From: an uncultured OM182 clade bacterium
GTDB lineage: Bacteria > Pseudomonadota > Gammaproteobacteria > Pseudomonadales > Azotimanducaceae
Direction of reading: 5' to 3'
Assembly (NCBI GenBank): GCA_905182025.1
Contig: CAJJAA010000034.1
Location: 36,534 to 100,533, forward strand
Length of the DNA: 64,000 nucleotides
Positions within the stretch are counted from its first letter, which is position 1. Each line of letters begins with the position of its first letter. The notes under the pieces were generated by a model that worked only from the letters and a program-made list of their open reading frames with translations, was not told where the DNA came from and ran no database searches. Positions 48,769-59,147 of the stretch are shown here, in pieces. Position numbers and translations under genes: made by a program.

Positions 48769-51666
48769 TTACTGACCTAACATATAGCTTAGTTCTACAC
48801 CGTACTGTCGAGGAGACGTCACGCCAGAACTTTGACGGTAGCCTTCATCTTCACCATTTCGTAGTACCTGCAGGACACCAACATCGTCAAAGACGTTATT
48901 GACGTAGCCAGCAACAACCCACTGAGAACTTGCAGATGTCCAAGTCGCCCGGAGGTCAGTACGATCATAGGATTCAGCTTTTTCAGACTCAGACTCGAAA
49001 GGTGAGTAGTACACCTCGTCAATCCAGCTGTAAACACCGAAGAAGTCTAGACGTGATCCGCCAGAAAGCTCCATGCCGTAACTGGCCCATGCAGTGTACT
49101 TAAGTTCAGGTACTTGCAGGATCTGGTTACCATTGATGTTTTGCGTCAGCTTGTTGAAGTCAGGGAACAAAGACTCAGGTGTCTGAGGCTGTGCTGGATC
49201 CTGAATAAATAGATCTTTAGTGTATTCACTGGGTGTGTAACTAAAGTTACCACCGACAGTCCAGTTTTCAGACGCAAGCCATAGAACCTCAGCTTCAATA
49301 CCCATAATCTCAGCACCGGGTGCCTCAAGAACAGATGTTGTTGTGCCGGGCGCGCCGCCTGCTACGAGCGGCGGTGTAACTTCTGTTGCAACCGTATGAA
49401 TGTTTTCATAGTCGTAGTAGTAGAAAGAACCGTTTAACTGTAATGAGTCATCAAACAACTGAGTTTTGTAACCGAACTCATAAGCAAGCAGCTCTTCTGG
49501 ATCATAATCAGGTGTTGCACTGAAGAAGACCAAGTTATTACCACCTGAGCGGTAACCCGATGTCGCTGATAAATACAGCAGCGTACTGTCGGTCACATTC
49601 CAATCTAGATTGACACGACCTGTGGTCTTTCTGTCAATACGAGTGAAAGGGCGGTAAACACTAAGTGCGACTGGGAAGCCACCGTTAACTGCTCGAGCCG
49701 TTCCAACTTCACCGCCAGCACCATCAGATACAAGCGCACCGTTGGCGCGATTGTAATCAGCCAGTGTTAGACCAAATGCTGGTAAGAAAGCAGGCGCAAC
49801 TTCTGCGTAACGGAACAGATTTTCTTCCGCATCAATTTCGTCTTCTGCGTAGCGAATACCAACTGTCAAAGTGAACACATCATTAATGTCCCAGACACCT
49901 TGAGTGTAGGCAGCAAACGCTTTACGAACAGTCTGTGTGTGATACAGAAGATCACTACCTTGGCTGTTAATACCGTGCTGGACATCTAGATCTGGGTTCG
50001 TGCCATCGTCGCCACCCCAAACACCAATGTGCAAGTTGTTATTGTCAGCCGGTGCGGGATTGTCCGATGCAAAGTTAACCGCACAAGACGGTGTTGCCGT
50101 TGCTGGATTCTGACAAAGCGTCTTTGCAGAGTGCAGCGTTGGCATAGCGCCATTGAAAATACCGTTACCCGTAACGACAGGAATCAGAACGCAACTGTTG
50201 CGATCCAAGCCTGTTACGTCATTGTAAGGATTGATGAATCGATCTTCACCAACAGCAGAGTAGTAAGTCGCCACGCTGATCAATGGTTGCATCGTAGAAG
50301 AAAATACCTGAAGTGAACGACAGGCTATCGCCGAACTCGTAGAACGCTTGTAACTCATGCGACGTATATCGCGCCTCGTGATTTACATAAAACTGGCGAT
50401 CATGAAACTCACTATTGGTGTTGTCATCATCGGTCGTACGTTCATAAGACAATTTGTTGTAACCGTAGATGTATTTCAGCTCCAACGTATCTGTCACTGT
50501 CCAAGATGCATTGAACTGCACACCTTGCTGGTCAAATTCCTCTTGCTGCAGACCGTTCGTGAAAGCACACAAATCGCTACCGGATATATCGCCATCAAAC
50601 ACACACTCGTTCAAACGAGCGGCACTCTCGGGCAGACGTATCACCGAAACCGTCCATTGAGGCAGCGGCATTTCGAAAGCCATCAAACTCAGCAACGTCA
50701 ACACCAAGCCGATTAGGCTGTGCTTGATCGCTGCACCCGTGGTTGGATCAGTGAACGTTTCGAATTCGCTGTATTTGATCATAAAAGTTTTGACCGATAA
50801 CAAGCAGGATCTGTTACTGATGTATCAATTGCTCGAAAGCCAGGCACGATATCAGTCGTATTACGCTGAGCCAGTCCATTTTCGTTCAATACAACAAGAC
50901 CACCGCCGTTGGCACCACCAAAGACTCGGTCAATTTGCATGCTGTTAGCACGCACATTGAATTCCAAGTTTTCTGTTGGCGTCCATTTGAATTGTACTGC
51001 AACGTTTTCAGTACCCAGGCCGTCAAGGTCATCGCCTGAACCGCCTTCTTCAATAATACCGTCACGATCTCGAACACTGAAGTTCAAGCGTGCAGCAAGA
51101 ACGTCTTCGATAATGCTACCGTTGACCATGCCGTAGTATTCTTGTGTGCCGAAGTTACCGCCAATCACCTTAAAGCCATAATCTAGCTCGTGAGTTGGCT
51201 CTTTATAAAGAATGTTAATCGCACCACCAACGGCGTTACGACCATACAACGTACCCTGTGGTCCACGAAGAACCTCGATTCGTTGTACATCCCAGAAAGT
51301 CGCAGCAGTTGCTGTCAACAAATCTTCTGAGTAAACGTTGTTCATGTAAGTTGCGACACCGGGATCCCCACCCAATGCACGGAAGTTACGGCCAACACCA
51401 CGAATTGTTGCATCGTAGGGCTGAATAGTTGTTGCAGGCACAAAGTTCTGCAGGTCTTCCTGGTTTCGGATACCGAAATCATCGAGAAACTGATCTGTGA
51501 ATGCGGTAATGGATATCGACGTATCCTGGACGGTTGATTCTTGCCGTTCCGCCGTGACGACGACTTCTTCGATCTTCCGGTCGGCAGCATAACTTACGCT
51601 GGCCGCAGGAATTGCCAAGGCAGCACCGATAAGCGCTGTACCGAGGCGATTCTTTCTATCAAACAT
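48769..51666 (-). pseudogene. TonB-dependent receptor, copy 2, with several frameshifts
   Basis: Paralogue of copy 1 with the same signal peptide, TonB box and plug. Its frame is broken at about 50790 (extra T), 50775 (extra A), 50731 (a missing base), 50635 (extra G) and 50270 (extra T). Restoring these five single-base changes gives a sequence parallel to copy 1. Two nearly identical repeats make assembly or consensus errors likely, so whether the gene is really broken cannot be decided here. The C-terminus ends YMLGQ rather than an aromatic residue. Confidence 0.83.
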
Positions 51667-51946
51667 GTTATCCCCTTCATCTCCGACGAAAAAAACCCTA
51701 TAGAATTCGACACACAACTAAGGGCTTGAGCCCTTATTCTGAAACCACTTCTATAAAGCGTCTGACGTCTTTTTTATTTCTAATTAATTATTGTCGCTTT
51801 TTCTTGCAAACCCACTAAAACCGACGGCTCAGGGAGATTTACGCGCGCAACAATAAAGAGAGGACAAGCAGAAGTAAACACTATACGTTTACGCTATAGG
51901 CAGCTACAGGCCGAGTTAATTCGGCCTGTAGTTCGATAGGGCTATT
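51667..51946. other. Upstream region of receptor copy 2
   Basis: About 280 bases with no gene. The part next to the receptor (to about 51880) resembles the upstream region of copy 1 and probably holds the promoter. No terminator was seen for the convergent crotonase gene. Confidence 0.5.
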
Positions 51947-52774
51947 TTACCTTCCAACGAAGGTTGGTTCTCGCTTTTCAACGAAGGCTTTTGTTGCTTC
52001 GCGATGATCTTGCGTCTGACCACAATGCACGTGGTGCGTCGCCTCAAGATCTAAACAATCATCAACCTCGCCAGCCAGCGCTCGGTTCAGATTTTCTTTC
52101 ATATACCTGTACGCAACGGTCGGACCATTGGCTAATCTCGACGCGATTTCCATCGCTTTTTCACGCAGCTCATCGGCTTCACAGACCCAGTTTGTCAGGC
52201 CTAGCGACAACGCCTCCTCTGCACTGACCCGCTCGGATAAGTAATACAACTGACGCGCTTTAGCGGACCCGACAAGTTGCGTCATAAAATACGTGCCGCC
52301 GTAGTCACCGGAGAACCCGACTCTGGCAAAGGCTGTGGTCATAATCGCGTTCGATGCCATAATCCTCATGTCACAGGCTAACGCCAGCGACAATCCTGCC
52401 CCGGCTGCTGCACCCGGCAAGGCGGCAATGGTTGGCTTTGGCATCTTAAACAGCTTTCCCGCCGTGCCGCGTTGATGAATGCGCTGTTCATGAATTGCGC
52501 CATCGATGGTATTCGCGCCAACGGTGCCATCGCCCGACTCCGCCATACCTTTAACATCACCACCTGCGCAGAAACCCTTGCCTGCGCCTGTTAAGACAAT
52601 ACACTTAATATCCGGATCCACTTCCGCATCCGCTAAAGTCTTTTGCAACGCTTGGTTCATCGGGCCGGACATCGCATTACGCGCTTCTGGACGATTGAGT
52701 GTTATCAGCGCAACGCCATCTATCACTTCAGCCAATAGGTCATCGGTGCCCGTATCAATACTTTTACTTATCAT
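51947..52774 (-). CDS. Enoyl-CoA hydratase/isomerase family protein
   Basis: 275-residue crotonase-fold protein with 'VALITLNRPEARNAMS', oxyanion-hole 'FCAGGDVKG' and 'LPGAAAGAGLSLALA'. It hydrates, isomerises or cleaves a CoA thioester. GGGAGA is upstream of the ATG. An octamer tandem repeat lies in its promoter region. It probably belongs with the other catabolic genes downstream, substrate unknown. Confidence 0.88.
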   Translation of the reverse strand: MISKSIDTGTDDLLAEVIDGVALITLNRPEARNAMSGPMNQALQKTLADAEVDPDIKCIVLTGAGKGFCAGGDVKGMAESGDGTVGANTIDGAIHEQRIHQRGTAGKLFKMPKPTIAALPGAAAGAGLSLALACDMRIMASNAIMTTAFARVGFSGDYGGTYFMTQLVGSAKARQLYYLSERVSAEEALSLGLTNWVCEADELREKAMEIASRLANGPTVAYRYMKENLNRALAGEVDDCLDLEATHHVHCGQTQDHREATKAFVEKREPTFVGR

Positions 52775-52852
52775 CTTGGTCTTTTCTCCCTTCTGTGTAA
52801 TGTATGACGATCTAATTACCTAAGTAACTCACCAACCATCTACTATCTATTT

Positions 52853-52916
52853 CTATTTAACTATTTAACTATTTAACTATTTAACTATTTAACTATTCAA
52901 CTATTCAACTATTTAG
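52853..52916. repeat. CTATTTAA octamer tandem repeat
   Basis: Eight tandem 8-base units in 64 bases: five perfect CTATTTAA, two CTATTCAA and one CTATTTAG. It is AT-rich and lies 79-142 bases upstream of the crotonase start. Length changes by slippage could alter promoter spacing. Confidence 0.95.
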
Positions 52917-53040
52917 CAATCTAACAATTTGTGTACGCCGTTATAGCGTCGCTAAATTTGCGCAACGCTTAGATCGTTTGTGCGACCGTTTGCTCGAACA
53001 CACGGTTGAAAAACCATCAAATTTCAGCGCTGACCCAACA

Positions 53041-53463
53041 TCAAGCCTTGTTGTAATCTACCGTTAGCCATTTCTCAGGCTTCATCTTTACCACAACATT
53101 TCCGTCATGGGTGGAGCCATCTGCATAGGCATTACCCATCTCATGTCCTAGATAACGGATCGCCATCGGTCTAATGTCTCGATCGAGAACCGCTTGCTGC
53201 CTTGATACAATAGGACCTTCAACACTAACATATTGATAAGGCGCCGCCTCTGACTGCGCGACCATGCTAATACGGTCACCCATCTGCATCAATTTACCTT
53301 TCCTCGAATCTTGTCCGGTTGTAAACCCCACCAACCCATCTTTATAGTCATACCAGATCGGCGCAGACAATGGTCCGTGATCTTTCCTGTTCATGCTCAC
53401 GACACCCACATGTAGATCCGCTAGAAACTGCTCTCGTTGCTCTTTAGACATCGTTAATGACAT
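53041..53463 (-). CDS. Pyridoxamine 5'-phosphate oxidase-fold (PPOX) protein
   Basis: 140 residues of the FMN- or F420-binding split-barrel family. Landmarks are 'REQFLADLHVGVVSMN', 'PLSAPIWYDYKDG' and 'GKLMQMGDRISM'. GGGAGA precedes the ATG at 53463. The cofactor is not certain. It is divergent from the VOC protein. Confidence 0.85.
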   Translation of the reverse strand: MSLTMSKEQREQFLADLHVGVVSMNRKDHGPLSAPIWYDYKDGLVGFTTGQDSRKGKLMQMGDRISMVAQSEAAPYQYVSVEGPIVSRQQAVLDRDIRPMAIRYLGHEMGNAYADGSTHDGNVVVKMKPEKWLTVDYNKA

Positions 53464-53638
53464 ACGTTTTTCTCCCACTATTGAAACGATGGGTATAGAG
53501 TAAACCGAACCGCCATTGGCTTTCTACGCATAAGTTTTATTCCTACCTTCACCCGCAGACAGAACCATGTAATATTTGACGAGAACACCCCACATCGACT
53601 CGCTTAAGTTCGATGTTCACTTGAACAGGAGAAATAAG

Positions 53639-54007
53639 ATGATTGGATACGTGACAATCGGCACAACCGACATGAGCAAGGCAAAAGCTTTTTACTCAGC
53701 ATTGCTTGAGCCACTGGGCGGCAAAGTCATCATGGAGATGGATCGAATTGCATTCATTGGTAGTGGCATGGACAAACCGATGCTCGCAGTCTGCATTCCC
53801 TACGACGAGAATGATCCAAAACCCGGCAACGGCACCATGCTGGCTTTCCCGGCGGACACTCGAGAGGATGTCGACAAACTTTATGCAAGCGCGATTGCGC
53901 TAGGCGCAACCGATGAAGGTGCACCGGGTGAGCGCATGCCTACTTTTTATGGCGGCTACTTCCGTGACCTAGATGGCAACAAAGCTGTTTTTTATAAAAT
54001 GGGTTAA
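53639..54007 (+). CDS. VOC (glyoxalase/bleomycin-resistance) family protein
   Basis: 122-residue metal-binding beta-alpha-beta-beta-beta protein. It begins 'MIGYVTIGTTDMSKAKAFYSALLEP' and ends 'YFRDLDGNKAVFYKMG', the usual VOC ends. AGGAGA lies before the ATG at 53639. It could be a lyase, isomerase or binding protein; the substrate is unknown. Confidence 0.86.
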   Translation: MIGYVTIGTTDMSKAKAFYSALLEPLGGKVIMEMDRIAFIGSGMDKPMLAVCIPYDENDPKPGNGTMLAFPADTREDVDKLYASAIALGATDEGAPGERMPTFYGGYFRDLDGNKAVFYKMG

Positions 54008-54067
54008 GCTTGAATTGCCTGAGGTGATTGGTATCCTCGGACAACTTTCAACAATCCCGCTCACTCA

Positions 54068-55399
54068 ATGACAAACGAATCTACGCTTACCAAAAAACAA
54101 CTCGACGCCCACTGGATGCCGTTCACGGGCAACCGTCAGTTTAAGAAAGATCCTCGAATCATTGCCAGCGCGGATGGTGCCTATTATTTTGACCAACACG
54201 GTCGGAAAATTTTCGATGGCTTATCGGGTCTGTGGACATGTGGGCTGGGACATAATATCCCAGAGATTAATGATGCCGTTACACAGCAACTGAAAACCCT
54301 AGATTACAGCCCTGCATTTCAATTTGGTCACGAGAAGTCGTTTCAGCTGGCTGAACAAATCACTGAGTTTATGCCTGCTGGTTTGAACAGGGTGTTTTTC
54401 ACAAACTCTGGTTCGGACGCCGTTGAAACCTCATTGAAAATGGCGCGAGCTTACTGGCGCGCAAAAGGGCATCCTGAAAAGACAGTGTTGATCGGACGGC
54501 AGAAAGGCTATCACGGCGTCAACTATGGCGGACTCAGTGTCGGCGGCATCCCAAACAACAAAATTCCATTCGGCGACGGTCTGGCGAGTGATCATCTGAC
54601 GCATACCATTACGGACGCGGGTTTGTTTTCAAAAGGGCAACCCAAGCAAGGCGCAGAACTGGCTGATGAGTTGCTTGATCTCATCAAACAACATGACGCC
54701 ACCAACATTGCAGCCGTTATTGTGGAGCCTGTCGCAGGATCCGCTGGCGTTATTCCACCGCCCGTTGGTTATCTCGATCGTCTTAGGCAGATATGTAGCG
54801 ACAATAATATTCTGTTAATCTTTGACGAAGTGATTTGCGCATTCGGTAGGCTCGGAACAAAAACAGGCGCAGAGGCATTCGGCGTAACACCCGACATTAT
54901 GACCATCGCCAAACAGGTGACCAATGGCTCGATACCACTTGGCGCCGCTGTTGTCAGGCAAGAAATCTACGATACGTTTATGGACACCGACGCGCCAGAG
55001 TACATGCTTGAGTTTGCGCACGGTTACACCTACTCTGCACATCCGGTAGCCTGCGCCGCCGGACTGGCAACACTGAACGTGATTGAGCAACAACAGTTAA
55101 TACCCAGAGTTGCGCAAACCTCAATGCACTTCGAGTCGTCGGTGCATGAACTGAAACACGCATCGAACGTCACCGATATACGCAATTACGGTCTTGCCGC
55201 CGGCATTACCTTAGCCCCACACGAGAATGAGCCCGCCAAACGACCTTATGAAGTCGCGATGAAAATGTGGGACAAAGGTTTTTATGTTCGCTATGGCGGT
55301 GACACCATTCAATTAGGCCTGCCTTTCATCGTCGACAAGCATGAAGTTGACCTTTTGATGACGGCACTCGATGAGTGTCTAAACTCAAGCAGCAATTAG
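54068..55399 (+). CDS. Omega-amino acid:pyruvate aminotransferase (class III)
   Basis: 443-residue PLP enzyme. Lys282 (AKQVTNG) should hold PLP, and Asp253 is in IFDEVI. The N-terminus 'LDAHWMPFTGNRQFKKDPR' is close to beta-alanine:pyruvate aminotransferases (BauA). It transfers an amino group from beta-alanine or another amine to pyruvate. It is 60 bases after the VOC gene. Confidence 0.9.
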   Translation: MTNESTLTKKQLDAHWMPFTGNRQFKKDPRIIASADGAYYFDQHGRKIFDGLSGLWTCGLGHNIPEINDAVTQQLKTLDYSPAFQFGHEKSFQLAEQITEFMPAGLNRVFFTNSGSDAVETSLKMARAYWRAKGHPEKTVLIGRQKGYHGVNYGGLSVGGIPNNKIPFGDGLASDHLTHTITDAGLFSKGQPKQGAELADELLDLIKQHDATNIAAVIVEPVAGSAGVIPPPVGYLDRLRQICSDNNILLIFDEVICAFGRLGTKTGAEAFGVTPDIMTIAKQVTNGSIPLGAAVVRQEIYDTFMDTDAPEYMLEFAHGYTYSAHPVACAAGLATLNVIEQQQLIPRVAQTSMHFESSVHELKHASNVTDIRNYGLAAGITLAPHENEPAKRPYEVAMKMWDKGFYVRYGGDTIQLGLPFIVDKHEVDLLMTALDECLNSSSN

Positions 55400-55435
55400 C
55401 TTTAGCTCGACCTCCCAGCCAAAGTAAACCAGGCG

Positions 55436-55951
55436 TTAGTGACCACTTGCGCCGTCAAAGCCATGGCTATGCCCGTGCGCCAACTCATCCATGGTCGCAT
55501 CGCGTATGCCTTCTATCTTGATATCAAAGGTGAGCGCTAATCCCGCAAGAGGGTGATTGCTATCAATGTCGACATTAAATTTACCTACTTTTAGGATCAG
55601 CACATCTTTCGCACCATCCGCCGTATTGATCTTAACGGTCATGCCGCGAACCAGTTTCTTGGGTTTATTAATAATGTGTTTAATCGGCACACGTTGATGA
55701 CTGCCCTCTTTGCGCAAACCGTAAGCGCGCTCCGCTGGCAACGTCACCGTTGTAATATCTTCTTGCAGGCAGCCCTTTAACGCAGATTCCAATCCCGGCA
55801 AGATGTTGCCATGACCGTGCAGATAGACCATTGGTGAATTAGCATCACTGCGTTCGATTTCTTCGCCCGTCTCGCCCATCAACACATAGCTAAATGCGAC
55901 AACCTTGTTCCGTTCAATTTCCACGATTTTAATCCCTGCCTGATAAAACAT
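55436..55951 (-). CDS. SlyD-like FKBP peptidyl-prolyl isomerase
   Basis: 171 residues, from ATG 55951 with GGAGGTG upstream. The FKBP core is interrupted by the IF insert as in SlyD. 'MVYLHGHGNILPGLESALKG' lies near the N-terminus, and the C-terminus is His-rich (HGHSHGFDGASGH), suited to nickel or other metals. It catalyses proline isomerisation and acts as a chaperone. Longer frames to 56044 are open but lack a ribosome-binding site. Confidence 0.9.
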   Translation of the reverse strand: MFYQAGIKIVEIERNKVVAFSYVLMGETGEEIERSDANSPMVYLHGHGNILPGLESALKGCLQEDITTVTLPAERAYGLRKEGSHQRVPIKHIINKPKKLVRGMTVKINTADGAKDVLILKVGKFNVDIDSNHPLAGLALTFDIKIEGIRDATMDELAHGHSHGFDGASGH

Positions 55952-56235
55952 TTCCACACCTCCGCTAGAGGCGCTGTGATTGAATAATAACAAACAATGG
56001 CGACGATATTTCGGCATGTCTGTACTTTTAAAAAAGGGGCACAATAGATGCTCGACTCAGTCGACTAGAATACGCAACGCGGACATTGCTAGCCGATATG
56101 GGATGGAAAAGTTCCGCTCCAAGCTTTGATGAATTTACTCTGACGCCTAGCCGCGTCCCACAAAGCTAATTTCTCGAAAAGGCATTAGTCTGCTAATGTT
56201 ACCTGCTCGAGAACTTTTGATACCTGTGAGGCACA
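55952..56235. other. Intergenic region, divergent promoters
   Basis: About 280 bases between the divergent slyD-like and redoxin genes, with no gene I can support. It should contain both promoters. I did not find clear boxes. Confidence 0.4.
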
Positions 56236-58110
56236 ATGATCTTATTTCGCCATACAACGCCGACACTGCTTTTTACGATACTTTTCGCCGCATTCGGCGC
56301 TCAGGCAGCCCTGAAGTCTGACAATTTTGTCCTACTGGACCACAACGGTTCTGCGCAGGAGCTTTACTACCACGGGGATGCAAGCGCGATCGTGCTCATT
56401 TCGCAGATCAGCGATTGTGAGGCCGTTGAAGCATCGATCCCGGACTATCGCCAGTTAAAGTCCGACTACGCAGATAAAAATATCCGTTTTTTCATGATCA
56501 ACTCGATTGATTCTCGCGCCACAATCGCTGCTAAGGCGGCTGAATGGGGGCTTGATATCCCCGTGTTGCATGATGATGTTCAGATCATTGGACAATCACT
56601 GCAAATTACCGCTAGCAATGAAGTCCTGGTGATTGATCCAAAAAACTGGCAAATCGTCTATCGCGGCGCAGTGAAGAGCGATGCCTTGCGCGCAACCATG
56701 GATACGCTGATCGCGGGCGATACCGCCGCCTATCAGCAAACCGCACATAATGGCTGCGCGGTCAGCTACAACGAAAACGATGTCGCGAGCTATGCCGAAG
56801 AGATTGTCCCGATTCTCGAACAGAATTGTATGGCCTGTCATATCGAAGGTGGTATCGCGCCCTGGGCGATGAGCGAATATCGCATGGTCCTTGGCTTCGC
56901 GCCGATGATGCGGGAAGTCATTCGGGTCAAGCGTATGCCGCCTTGGCATGCTGACCCAGAGATTGGTCACTGGAAGAACAGCGCGGCGATGTCGAATGAA
57001 GACACCAAGACGCTCGTTAATTGGCTCGAAGCCGGTGCACCACGAGGCGAAGGACCCGACCCGTTGTTAAACCCACGCCCCATCAAAGAACAATGGCCGT
57101 TAGGCGAACCCGATTTGATTCTCACCGTGCCCAGCTTTGATGTGCCTGCAACTGGCGTTGTTGAATACCAGTTTCCCGTCGTCGATAACCCTCTCGATCG
57201 TGACGTCTGGGTAGAAGCGGCCACTGTTCTGCCAGGCAACACAAAGGTCGTGCATCACGTTCTAATGGGTTCAGCCGAACAGAAACCAAAACAAGATGAT
57301 CGAGAAGGCGTGTTTCAAAACTACATTATGGGTTATGCGCCTGGCAACGAATCAGCACACATGCCCGAGGGAACCGGCGTCTTTGTGCCTGTCGGTGGCG
57401 TTTACCAACTGCAACTACACTACACACCCATTGGTATCGCAGCGACGGACGAAACAAAAGTAGGATTGTATTTTGCCGACGAGGCGCCCGATAACTTTCT
57501 ACGCCAGCAGGTCGTTTTGAATCCTCGTATCAAGATTCCGCCAAACACCGAAGCCCATGAGGAATCAGCCTATTTTGAATTCTGGGGTGATGCCACTATC
57601 CATTCGCTGGTACCCCATTCCCACTACCGGGGCAAAAGTTCAACCTTTGAGTTGCAATACCCGGACGGCACACTTGAGACTGTTCTGTCGGTACCCAACT
57701 ACGATTTTAACTGGCAGCGAACCTACAGCTTTGTTGAACCAAAAAAAGTACCGAAGGGAACGCGAATAATTCATAAAACGGTATACGACAATTCAACTAA
57801 AAACCCGGCTAACCCTGCACCAGACGAAGAGGTTACCTGGGGACTGCAGTCCCATGAGGAAATGCTGTACGGCTCTGTCAGCTACAGTTGGGATGCCGAG
57901 ACATCAGCCGCGCCTATTCACAGTAACCAAACCTCAGATGTTGCGCAGTTTATTGGGTTTATGGATAAAGATATGAGCGGCAAGGCAGAAAAGGAAGAAC
58001 TACCCAAGCGCATGCAAGAAAACCTGCCCTGGTACAAATGGATATTTGTGGACCAAAATTTCGATGGCGGTTTGGATGTTGCGGAAATGGAAGCGCTGTT
58101 CGACCGATAG
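56236..58110 (+). CDS. Redoxin/cytochrome c/copper monooxygenase fusion protein with EF-hands
   Basis: 624 residues. A signal peptide (1-24) precedes a redoxin domain (about 28-165) in which the usual CxxC is absent (only Cys61). A CxxCH haem site follows (CMACH, 198-202). A copper type II monooxygenase-like part has histidines HH (340-341), His395 and HSH (461-463). The C-terminal end has two EF-hand loops (577-588 and 606-617), a calcium site. It is secreted or periplasmic. The reaction is unknown; related proteins oxidise a C-H bond with copper. Confidence 0.84.
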   Translation: MILFRHTTPTLLFTILFAAFGAQAALKSDNFVLLDHNGSAQELYYHGDASAIVLISQISDCEAVEASIPDYRQLKSDYADKNIRFFMINSIDSRATIAAKAAEWGLDIPVLHDDVQIIGQSLQITASNEVLVIDPKNWQIVYRGAVKSDALRATMDTLIAGDTAAYQQTAHNGCAVSYNENDVASYAEEIVPILEQNCMACHIEGGIAPWAMSEYRMVLGFAPMMREVIRVKRMPPWHADPEIGHWKNSAAMSNEDTKTLVNWLEAGAPRGEGPDPLLNPRPIKEQWPLGEPDLILTVPSFDVPATGVVEYQFPVVDNPLDRDVWVEAATVLPGNTKVVHHVLMGSAEQKPKQDDREGVFQNYIMGYAPGNESAHMPEGTGVFVPVGGVYQLQLHYTPIGIAATDETKVGLYFADEAPDNFLRQQVVLNPRIKIPPNTEAHEESAYFEFWGDATIHSLVPHSHYRGKSSTFELQYPDGTLETVLSVPNYDFNWQRTYSFVEPKKVPKGTRIIHKTVYDNSTKNPANPAPDEEVTWGLQSHEEMLYGSVSYSWDAETSAAPIHSNQTSDVAQFIGFMDKDMSGKAEKEELPKRMQENLPWYKWIFVDQNFDGGLDVAEMEALFDR

Positions 58111-58171
58111 CAACACATTAAGGGATGATGATGCGCTTACGCATTCACTACCCTAACAAATCGACTCCATA

Positions 58172-58202
58172 AAAAATGCCAGCTTTACGCTGGCATTTTT
58201 TT
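58172..58202. terminator. Bidirectional terminator
   Basis: TGCCAGC and GCTGGCA pair around TTTAC, with A residues before and T after. It ends both the redoxin fusion gene (+) and the crotonase gene (-). Confidence 0.93.
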
Positions 58203-58251
58203 CACACAATTTGCACAGACTCTTTGTCCTGGCAAAGTTACTCAGACTTGG

Positions 58252-59019
58252 TTACTTCCCCGTCCAGTTGGGTTCTCGTTTTTCTGCAAAGGCTCTAGGC
58301 CCTTCCTTTGCATCGTCTGACGCAAACACTTTCTTTTGTAGTGGAATCTGCATCTTCCACAAAGTTTCTTCATCAATGCCTTGCGCCGCTGCACGAACCA
58401 ACGTTTTCGATGCCGCAACCGCCAAGGGTGCATTTTCAGCGATACGCTCTGCCAGAGCGATGGCTGCATCAAGTGCGCCGCCTTTTTCGGTCAGTTCGCT
58501 CAGCATACCGCAGTCAAATGCTGTCTCCGCGGTAATAGGCTCGCCCGTGAGCGCCATCTCCATGGCTTTTGCGTAACCAACCCGTGAAGGTAAGCGAAAT
58601 ACGCCGCCGGCTGCCGCGAACAAGCCAACCTTAACTTCACGAATGCCAATTTTTGCGCCTTTGGACGCAACCAACAGATCACAGGTCAGCGCAACTTCAC
58701 ATCCCCCTGCGATTGCAAAGCCTTCAATGGCGGCAATCAAAGGCTTGCTGCAGCCAGAACGGATAAACGTTGTTAGCGGGCCAATATCTTCACCGCGGGA
58801 AAATGCTTTCAGATCCATGCCTGAACAAAAACCGCGGCCGTTGCCTGTGATCACGCCCGCCGTCAGCGAGTCGTCAGCATCCAGTTCCTGCACGGCGTTC
58901 AGTAGTCCATGTGAGAGTGCGCCATTAATGGCATTCATCGCATCAGGGCGATTGAGTGTAATCACCATGACGCGTCCACGACGTTCGACGAGTACCGCTT
59001 GTTCGGTTGAATCTGTCAT
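58252..59019 (-). CDS. Enoyl-CoA hydratase/isomerase family protein
   Basis: 255 residues from ATG 59019, with GGAG upstream. Landmarks are 'MVITLNRPDAMNAING', 'FCSGMDLKAF' and 'AIEGFAIAGGCEVAL'. The frame runs back to 59121, but the extra part looks non-coding. It probably acts with the adjacent EthD, SDR and molybdenum oxidoreductase genes in degrading a CoA-linked substrate. Confidence 0.89.
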   Translation of the reverse strand: MTDSTEQAVLVERRGRVMVITLNRPDAMNAINGALSHGLLNAVQELDADDSLTAGVITGNGRGFCSGMDLKAFSRGEDIGPLTTFIRSGCSKPLIAAIEGFAIAGGCEVALTCDLLVASKGAKIGIREVKVGLFAAAGGVFRLPSRVGYAKAMEMALTGEPITAETAFDCGMLSELTEKGGALDAAIALAERIAENAPLAVAASKTLVRAAAQGIDEETLWKMQIPLQKKVFASDDAKEGPRAFAEKREPNWTGK

Positions 59020-59147
59020 TTTTTTCTCCAAGTTTTTTGATAAAAGGTCACGGCTAGATAATGTCAAAGTATGGGGGTCGCGGTAAAGCGCCGATAACAC
59101 CGTCACGACCGAAACTGCCATAGCCGGACATCGAGATTAATCGACGA

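Larger units (their letters stand above)
45391..51880 (-). repeat. Tandem duplication of a TonB receptor unit
   Basis: Two direct copies (about 45391-48560 and 48712-51880) containing the receptor gene, its identical terminator and related upstream sequence. They are nearly identical in the signal, plug and much of the barrel, and differ in a few extracellular-loop regions (46430-46960 against 49740-50290, and 47330-47480 against 50640-50800). The frameshifts lie in these variable parts. Confidence 0.9.

Noticed and set aside
45446..51717. Five separate receptor genes
   Set aside because: The frames join to two complete receptors if single-base changes are restored; the pieces are parts of one duplicated gene.
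52853..52916. CRISPR array
   Set aside because: The units are eight bases with no spacers, so this is a simple tandem repeat.
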